Positions 15,130 to 20,336 of a stretch of DNA of 20,336 nucleotides are shown here, piece after piece. This stretch comes from Pseudomonadota bacterium (lineage in GTDB: Bacteria > Pseudomonadota > Gammaproteobacteria > Halothiobacillales > Halothiobacillaceae): positions 1 through 20,336 of the forward strand of contig JAJYPA010000096.1 of the NCBI GenBank assembly GCA_021795795.1, written 5' to 3'. Every line of letters begins with the position of its first letter. Position 1 is the first letter of the stretch. Both the position numbers and the translations under genes were made by a program. The notes below the pieces were generated by a model. The model was not told the origin of the DNA and made no database searches. It saw nothing but the letters and a program-made list of their open reading frames with translations.

Positions 15130-15681
15130 ATGAACCAACTGTTTTTAAAAAGAATCAGCTTGTTGGCGTTGGGCATGCTGACAACCAGTCCAGCTATTGC
15201 AGATGACGGTGTCCATATCATCCGGGGTGGTCCGGCCTATTTTAGCGCAGGTCTCGGTGCTTTTAACGCCGCCGGTGTTCGCCCAAGTATGGATAATGGC
15301 TTTAATCCAACGCTACCTGAAATAAATCTGGAATATCAAAGTGCCGCCAAGCTATTTGGTGTGGGTGCCTTGTGGGGCCTTGTCGCTAATACGGATGGTG
15401 GTTTTATGGGGTATACTGGGTTTTATTCGGATATTGCTTGGCATCATTGGGTACTCACCCCGGTACTTGGCATGGGTGGATACAATCAAGGACGCGGAAA
15501 ATACCTCGGTAGCACCTTCCAGTTCCGTCTGGAACTGGGCATGGCCTATCAGTTCGCCAACCAATCGCGGTTAGGCCTCAAGATCGCCCACATATCCAAC
15601 GCGAAGATCCACCAGGAAGACCCTGGCGAAGATGAAATCCTCGTGACTTATGCCGTTCCTCTTTCCTTTGAGGATCGGTAA
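15130..15681 (+). CDS. PagL-like lipid A 3-O-deacylase (acyloxyacyl hydrolase family), copy 2
   Basis: A 183-residue outer-membrane barrel protein paralogous to the one at 6838-7383. The signal peptide ends near Ala24 (LLALGMLTTSPAIA). Shared blocks include AYFSAGLGAFNAAG, LEYQSAAKLFGVGALWGLVANTDGG, the GSTF(Q/L)FRL(E/A)LG(M/L)AYQ strand and the active-site region IAHISNAKIHQEDPGEDEILVTY. His154 and Ser156 are the likely catalytic pair, with Glu167 or Glu169 as acidic partner. It could trim lipid A in the outer membrane. The ribosome site is weak (GGGGT). It lies 73 bp after the peroxiredoxin-like gene and may share its transcript. Confidence 0.75.
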   Translation: MNQLFLKRISLLALGMLTTSPAIADDGVHIIRGGPAYFSAGLGAFNAAGVRPSMDNGFNPTLPEINLEYQSAAKLFGVGALWGLVANTDGGFMGYTGFYSDIAWHHWVLTPVLGMGGYNQGRGKYLGSTFQFRLELGMAYQFANQSRLGLKIAHISNAKIHQEDPGEDEILVTYAVPLSFEDR

Positions 15682-15868
15682 TAAAGCACGCAAATATTCC
15701 GCATGCGGTGACCATTTCCAACGGGGCGACTCATAACTCGCGTTTCATGGAATCAAGCTCCGGCGCAGCATCTCTTGTCGAAGTGGCGAAGAAGAGTGCT
15801 TCGCATGTTCCAGCATTGTGTAAAAAGCAGTTTCCTATGCCCACATGGCTATTATTGGAGATTATTTT

Positions 15869-18304
15869 ATGAATGATTCTGCCCACAATGAAGAAAAAAT
15901 ACCATTTGGTGCACCCGGAATGCCGCCGCGCTGGACTTCTGGTGCCAAGGATGGATTGATCACCGCCAATTCTTCCGCGAGCCCGGTATGGGCAACTATA
16001 TCCCATGGCATCGTGAATGAAGTGTATTATCCAACTATCGACCGTCCTCAAGTACGGGATCTACAGCTAATAATAACTGATGGAGAATCCTTCGTTCACG
16101 ATGAACAATATGATTTAACTCATGAAACCGCCTGCGTTCCATGCGAGGGCGGCGCATCGCTCGCCTATCGCACCATCAATAGTGACCCCGGAGGGCGTTA
16201 CCGTATCATCAAAGAAGTTTTTACCAATCCTGAGCAGCCTTGTTTATTGGTAAATGTGCATCTGGATACACTTCCAGAATGGCAGGGTCGATTGCAGGCC
16301 TATGTGCTTCTTGCCCCCCATCTGGATGGTGGAGGTTGGAATAACTCCGCACGCTCGAGACAGGTTGCCGGCCAAGCCGTCCTACTCGCCTGGAAAAAAA
16401 TGTATCTGGCGCTCGCCGTAGATACTGGTTTTCTTCAGACGTCGTGTGGCTATGTGGGTTTTTCTGATGGCTGGCAGGATCTCAAAAAGCATTTGCGGAT
16501 GACCTGGAAATATGATGCCGTACTTGGTGGTAACATCGCCTTAATCGGGCAGATTGACCTCAACAAAGGTATGGATTTTACGCTGGCACTGGGTTTTGGG
16601 GATCATGCACATGCCGCAATCACTACCGTCAGCCAGACGTTAAGCGTGCCAGCGGCGACGCATCGGGAGAAATTTCTTTCTACCTGGCATGAGGCGTCTG
16701 CTCATTCGTGTCCACTACCGGGGTACACCGGCGATAACGGTCTGTTGTATCGTATCAGCCATAATATTCTGCTGGCGCACGAAGACAAAACGTATCGTGG
16801 AGCGTTCATCGCCTCTGCCAGCATTCCTTGGGGAGACGTGCAGGAGGGTGAAGTCCACGGCGGGTACCATCTGGTCTGGTCGCGGGATATGGTGCAAACG
16901 GCGCTCGCATTGCTGGTATGCGGTGACACGGAACATGCCCTAAGGGCGTTGGTCTATCTGGCCTGTTTACAGCAAGTAGATGGTGGCTTTCCACAAAACT
17001 CCTGGCTTAATGGCGAGCCCTACTGGACAGGAATTCAGCTGGACGAAGTGGCTTTCCCCATTATTTTGGCCTGGCGTCTATGGAAGATGGACGGATTGCA
17101 GGATTTTGATCCATATCCGATGGTGCGAGCGGGGGCAGCGTTCTTGATCCGGCAGGGGCCGGCGACCCAGCAAGAGCGCTGGGAGGAAGTGAGCGGTTAT
17201 TCGCCCTCTACCTTGGCCGCAAGCATAGCGGCACTTGTTTGCGCGGCTGATTTTGCTCGTAATCGCCATGATCAAAATGCCGCCAGATTCATGGAAGAGT
17301 ATGCAGACTTTCTGGAGTCCCATATAGAGCGATGGACGGTAACCGAGCAAGGCACGCTCTTGCCGGGCGTGAATCGTCATTACATACGTATTCTGCCCAC
17401 GGCAATCGACAATCTGGAACCAATGGAAGATCCGAATGATGCTTTCATCACCCTGGCCAATCAACCCCCTGACGGGCTATGGCGTTTCCCTGTACACGAA
17501 ATCGTCGATGCAGGGTTCCTGGAGTTGGTACGTTACGGTATCCGCAGCCCAGCGGATCCACTCATTGAAGACTCCCTGCGCGTTGTGGATGCCGCTTTGA
17601 AGGTAGATACGCCGTGGGGCCCGTGCTGGCGCCGTTATCCGCACGATGGCTATGGTGACAAGTCGGATGGCGGCCCGTTTTTGGGATGGGGTAAAGGGCG
17701 CGCATGGCCGCTGCTCACGGGCGAAAGGGGGCATTATGAACTAGCAGCAGGTCGTGACCCCATGCCTTATATTCACGCCATGGAAGGGTTCGCCTCATCT
17801 GGTGGTCTGCTACCGGAACAAGTGTGGGATGAAGATCGTCCGGACTTGCAGATACGTTTGGGGCAACCCGCACGATCCGCTATGCCGCTCGCCTGGGCAC
17901 ATGCAGAATACATCAAATTGGTACGTTCGACCGCGGATGGACAGGTTTTTGATGGTCTTCCGCCAGTGGCGAACCGTTATCTAGTGCCCCAACGTCCTCC
18001 TCCCATGGAATGCTGGAAGCCTGTGCGACAAATACAGAAAATGGTGGCCGGCCAAATTCTGCGAGTCATGGCGCCGGCAGCATTTCGTTTGCGTTGGACT
18101 ATCGATGAATGGCAACTTACCCAAGAAACTTTAGGCATATCAAGTGGCCTGGGGATCCATTTTGTCGACATCGCGCTATCCACAGCGCAAAGCATGCCGG
18201 TTCGCTTCATTTTTCGGTGGCTGGAAAATGCGCAATACCCATTTTTTCGTTGTCGCGTTAATGACCCTGAATCTCCAGAGTACCGCATTGACATGATATC
18301 TTGA
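15869..18304 (+). CDS. Glucoamylase (glucan 1,4-alpha-glucosidase), GH15
   Basis: An 811-residue enzyme that removes glucose from the non-reducing ends of starch or glycogen-type glucans. The N-terminal beta-sandwich (about 1-275) begins GAPGMPPRWTSGAKDGLITAN and contains VWATISHGIVNEVYYPTIDRP, typical of prokaryotic glucoamylases. The (alpha/alpha)6 catalytic domain shows GGYHLVWSRDMVQTALALL, the general-acid region RWEEVSGYSPSTLAA (Glu439/Glu440) and the general-base region LPEQVWDE (Glu650). These places agree with the family's known acid and base residues. A C-terminal domain follows 700. No signal peptide, so cytosolic. The start at 15869 has GGAG 9 bp upstream; the ATG at 15845 lacks one. 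It complements the debranching enzyme and supplies glucose for glucokinase. Confidence 0.93.
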   Translation: MNDSAHNEEKIPFGAPGMPPRWTSGAKDGLITANSSASPVWATISHGIVNEVYYPTIDRPQVRDLQLIITDGESFVHDEQYDLTHETACVPCEGGASLAYRTINSDPGGRYRIIKEVFTNPEQPCLLVNVHLDTLPEWQGRLQAYVLLAPHLDGGGWNNSARSRQVAGQAVLLAWKKMYLALAVDTGFLQTSCGYVGFSDGWQDLKKHLRMTWKYDAVLGGNIALIGQIDLNKGMDFTLALGFGDHAHAAITTVSQTLSVPAATHREKFLSTWHEASAHSCPLPGYTGDNGLLYRISHNILLAHEDKTYRGAFIASASIPWGDVQEGEVHGGYHLVWSRDMVQTALALLVCGDTEHALRALVYLACLQQVDGGFPQNSWLNGEPYWTGIQLDEVAFPIILAWRLWKMDGLQDFDPYPMVRAGAAFLIRQGPATQQERWEEVSGYSPSTLAASIAALVCAADFARNRHDQNAARFMEEYADFLESHIERWTVTEQGTLLPGVNRHYIRILPTAIDNLEPMEDPNDAFITLANQPPDGLWRFPVHEIVDAGFLELVRYGIRSPADPLIEDSLRVVDAALKVDTPWGPCWRRYPHDGYGDKSDGGPFLGWGKGRAWPLLTGERGHYELAAGRDPMPYIHAMEGFASSGGLLPEQVWDEDRPDLQIRLGQPARSAMPLAWAHAEYIKLVRSTADGQVFDGLPPVANRYLVPQRPPPMECWKPVRQIQKMVAGQILRVMAPAAFRLRWTIDEWQLTQETLGISSGLGIHFVDIALSTAQSMPVRFIFRWLENAQYPFFRCRVNDPESPEYRIDMIS

Positions 18305-18701
18305 GAGAGCCCGTAGGTGATGATGGAGAATGCCTCATGGCGGCTATTTTCCATAGCATGTGCAGCTATTGGTCAATGAGTCCACATCTTGGCATCGGAC
18401 CGGAAATGCACGAATATGCCGTGGAACCAGATGTTCGGTACACGCCAGAATTTGCCGATAATAGGTAGAAAAGATAGAAAAAACGTGACCTTTTTAGAAT
18501 CGTGGAATCCATTTGGAGCCTGGTGGCTTTCTGGGAATGATATTTCGCACGGAACAATAGTGACCAGTAAAATGTTCCCAGCTGGATATGTGGATTACGC
18601 GAACGGCAGCTTTCGCTGCCCTGCCGCCGTTGAGCCATGATGGTCGGCAGCAGACTGCAAACGGTCATCCACCCCTTGACGTAAAGTTAAGGGGCGCGCT
18701 G
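18305..18701. other. Intergenic region with inverted repeats, 397 bp
   Basis: The end-to-end gap between the glucoamylase and the minus-strand accessory pair. A 43-codon frame at 18337-18468 (MAAIFHSMCSYWS...) has no recognisable family and no good ribosome site, so I do not call it a gene. The right half contains GGCAGC-TTTC-GCTGCC (18605-18620) and the hairpin at 18672-18694. GC content falls from here on. It may hold the edge of a genomic island, but no direct repeat was seen. Confidence 0.4.
18672..18694. terminator. Inverted repeat CCCCTTGAC / GTTAAGGGG, possible bidirectional terminator
   Basis: Nine-base arms with one mismatch flank a GTAAA loop, 8 bp beyond the stop of the minus-strand membrane protein gene. 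On either strand the following T-run is poor, so termination is plausible but not certain. It could also be a mobile-element end. Confidence 0.35.
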
Positions 18702-19289
18702 TTATGTTTTAAAGTTTTCAATGAGTACCCTCAGGAGGCTAGGATCCGAAACGACAGCACCAACAATAACTATCCAGTAGATGACCTGGGCGACTTTTAG
18801 GGCTATATCCGCGACTTTTGATGACGTATCGATACCAGATGCCGATACGATGGCTTTTGGTAAAAAAAACAGTGTCTCCAGCCAGAACAGTGGATTAAAA
18901 CTCTTAATAGCTTCGATCTTGAAATAACCGCGCGATCGTTTTAGAACCGTAATAACGTTCTGTTGTACGGTTTCATTCAAATAAAGAAGGTTGTCTAGCG
19001 TAGACATCCGCGTTTCTCCAAGGTATCCGTAACCCTTTGGCTCCATGAAGGAGTAGACTGGATCGTCAACGCCGCTTTTCTTCACGCGCCTCTTTATCTC
19101 TGTTAGATTTTCAGTCAACCATTCCGATGCATTCCCTGATGCCATCTTCGCGTCGGAACTAGCCGTAGTACTAGCACCTGTCAGGTAGAGACGATGTTTG
19201 TTGCAGGCTTTGGCGAGGTATCTCCAGTCAGAAAAGTAGATGAGCCCCCTAGCGACTGGAATTAAGACCAAAAATAAGACGATTTCCAT
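18702..19289 (-). CDS. Membrane protein of unknown function, partner of the HEPN-like gene
   Basis: A 195-residue protein that I do not recognise. Residues 2-20 form an N-terminal membrane span (EIVLFLVLIPVARGLIYF). A charged soluble domain follows (about 22-125) with WLTENLTEIKRRVKKSGV and TRMSTLDNLLYLNETVQQNVITVLKRSRG, partly helical. Two more spans lie near 132-150 and 161-182. The soluble part is predicted to face the cytosol. The ATG at 19289 has AGGA 9 bp upstream, and the gene follows the 19327-20019 gene by 37 bp, so they are probably one operon. GC is lower than in the genes to the left, a sign of acquired DNA. A membrane effector beside a candidate RNase would fit a defence or toxin role, but that is inference. 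Confidence 0.7.
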   Translation of the reverse strand: MEIVLFLVLIPVARGLIYFSDWRYLAKACNKHRLYLTGASTTASSDAKMASGNASEWLTENLTEIKRRVKKSGVDDPVYSFMEPKGYGYLGETRMSTLDNLLYLNETVQQNVITVLKRSRGYFKIEAIKSFNPLFWLETLFFLPKAIVSASGIDTSSKVADIALKVAQVIYWIVIVGAVVSDPSLLRVLIENFKT

Positions 19290-19326
19290 TTCAGGGGTTC
19301 CTACATTGCATGAAAAGCTTCTCGTT

Positions 19327-20019
19327 TTAATTGCCCGGTGGAATGATGGTTTTGATAACTTCTCTGGATAAATTTTGGCCAGAACTGCTTGGCCTAAATT
19401 CTGCTATTTGTTCTGCGACGTACGCCATCTCTCTTAGCCAAATGGCGAGTTCGGCAAACGACACTTTGCGTGTGCCTAGAGTAAGGTGGTCAATTGACTT
19501 AATGGTTTGGTTAGCTTCAGTAGGGTGTGGAATCTCAGGGCCATCAGGTCTCAACGAGAATGGCTGACCTTCTTGAAGGCGACCACTCATCACCAGATCA
19601 TCAAGGTGATGAATGTCGTTACGCATAGCGCGAAAGCAATCCGCGTTTGCATCCGTAGCAAAGTGGAATTTTTCTGCATTCAAGGCCACGGACAACGGAT
19701 CTTTATCTCGATGCCGTCGCAGCTTCCGAAAACAGTTCGTTGCCCGGTTCATATTTGATAGGCAGCCCTCAAAGTGAGAAATCGAGTGATGCAATGCACC
19801 CAGATTGATTGAGGTGTGCGTGAAATAGTACTCCCGAAGCTGCACAATTCCTATGTTGTACTCGGTGATGGCCGCCTCCACTAGGCGCACATAGGTATTT
19901 GCCAGGGCATTGATTTGATACCGGACAGAAAGCGCCTCAATAAATAAAAACTTTAGCCAGTACTTCGGAAATCCCGCGGCGTATTCGGCTATTTCTGACG
20001 CTTCAATACGAATGTGCAT
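19327..20019 (-). CDS. Unknown protein with HEPN-like Rx4H motif
   Basis: A 230-residue, mostly helical soluble protein without signal peptide. The motif RNDIHH (133-138) fits the Rx4-6H catalytic pattern of HEPN ribonucleases, in which a polar residue follows the Arg. It is embedded in a helix (ADCFRAMRNDIHHLDDLV), as in HEPN domains. The upstream helices (FLFIEALSVRYQINALANTYVRLVEAAITEY and LHHSISHFEGCLSNMNRATNCFRKL) could supply the rest of the bundle. The C-terminal part (SIDHLTLGTRKVSFAELAIWLREMAYVAEQIAEF) is also helical. It is the first gene of a two-gene operon with the membrane protein downstream. The ribosome site is weak (GAGG 11 bp from the ATG). HEPN membership is a motif-level proposal; it could equally be a non-nuclease helical protein. 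Confidence 0.65.
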   Translation of the reverse strand: MHIRIEASEIAEYAAGFPKYWLKFLFIEALSVRYQINALANTYVRLVEAAITEYNIGIVQLREYYFTHTSINLGALHHSISHFEGCLSNMNRATNCFRKLRRHRDKDPLSVALNAEKFHFATDANADCFRAMRNDIHHLDDLVMSGRLQEGQPFSLRPDGPEIPHPTEANQTIKSIDHLTLGTRKVSFAELAIWLREMAYVAEQIAEFRPSSSGQNLSREVIKTIIPPGN

Positions 20020-20336
20020 GACTAAGCTGCCTCACCGTGAATCCGACTGCAATAAAGCTGTCGCATAATATTTCAGGATCTCCCCGGCTAAAGCCAGCCT
20101 TGTGTATTGATGGTACACTCATCCAGCCTGAATTTGAACGACCGCTTCCGCTGCCTCCTAGTCGTTCGGATGTAACATCTCAGTCCGTGTCTGTGACCAA
20201 CCCAAAGCCTCCACTAAACCCGGAGCGGTTCAATTTTGGTATTGAGGAGGGATGTGCCATACCTATTCCGTCTCTGCGACCTGGCATTCACTGAGATATT
20301 GCGAACAGATACGCGGCGCGGATGGGAAACAAGCCG
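20020..20336. other. Right-end region, no convincing gene
   Basis: A plus-strand frame of 85 codons (20037-20294, GTG start) is rich in Pro and Ser (PLPLPPSRSD, NPKPPLNPERF) and resembles nothing I know. Its start is only 17 bp from the divergent start of the HEPN-like gene and it lacks a clear ribosome site. The promoter of the HEPN-like operon should lie here, but no clear -10/-35 pair was found. Confidence 0.35.

Noticed and set aside
18337..18468. 43-codon ORF after the glucoamylase
   Set aside because: No ribosome site of note, no family resemblance and likely chance open frame.
18672..18710. Integron attC-like site
   Set aside because: The dyad includes GTTAAGG and CCTTGAC/CCTTAAC-like arms, but the RYYYAAC/GTTRRRY pair and the bulged-base pattern do not fit.
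1..20336. CRISPR array, tRNA or rRNA
   Set aside because: No regularly spaced repeats and no cloverleaf or rRNA-like sequence were seen on reading both strands.

Overview
The window looks like chromosome of an acidophilic, sulfur- or iron-oxidising proteobacterium, most plausibly Acidithiobacillus or a close relative. This is an inference from gene content and style: a zwf-glk-tal-gnd operon joined to a GH63/MGH1-type glucosidase, secreted DUF302 and DsrE-like proteins, and PagL-like outer-membrane deacylases. No RNA gene and no CRISPR array was seen. GC content is uneven: high in 9.1-12.6 kb, moderate elsewhere, and lowest in the right-hand 2 kb.

Left part (1-6.4 kb, minus strand). A tightly packed operon runs zwf > glk > tal > gnd > glucosidase. 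It converts glucose to glucose-6-phosphate and passes it through the oxidative pentose phosphate pathway; no 6-phosphogluconolactonase gene is present. The last gene, an MGH1/GH63-like glucosidase, is cut to about half length at a TA dinucleotide. The start of an IS630-like transposase lies beyond the cut, so an insertion sequence appears to have broken it.

Middle part (6.4-9.1 kb, minus strand). From upstream to downstream: an orphan DUF2282/BufA1-type bufferin, a DUF6789-like membrane protein, a DsrE-like protein, a PagL-like lipid A deacylase, and a frameshifted, truncated mlaC-like pseudogene.

Central GC-rich block (9.1-12.6 kb, plus strand). It holds a small unknown protein, a membrane-anchored thioredoxin, an unknown ORF that reads through into a DUF2934 protein (probable frameshift), and a GH133-type glycogen debranching enzyme.

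Right-centre (12.9-18.3 kb, plus strand). Here are a secreted DUF302 protein, a terminator hairpin, a polytopic membrane protein, a peroxiredoxin-like protein, a second PagL-like deacylase and a complete GH15 glucoamylase. This set mirrors the minus-strand stress set on the other side of the GC-rich block. The glucoamylase and debranching enzyme would release glucose from glycogen-type glucan, which Glk and Zwf could then use.

Right end (18.3-20.3 kb). AT-richer accessory DNA carries inverted repeats and a two-gene minus-strand cassette: a protein with an Rx4H (RNDIHH) motif suggestive of a HEPN RNase, followed by a protein with three predicted membrane segments. This is the best candidate here for an undescribed defence-like or toxin-like system, but the evidence is motif-level only.
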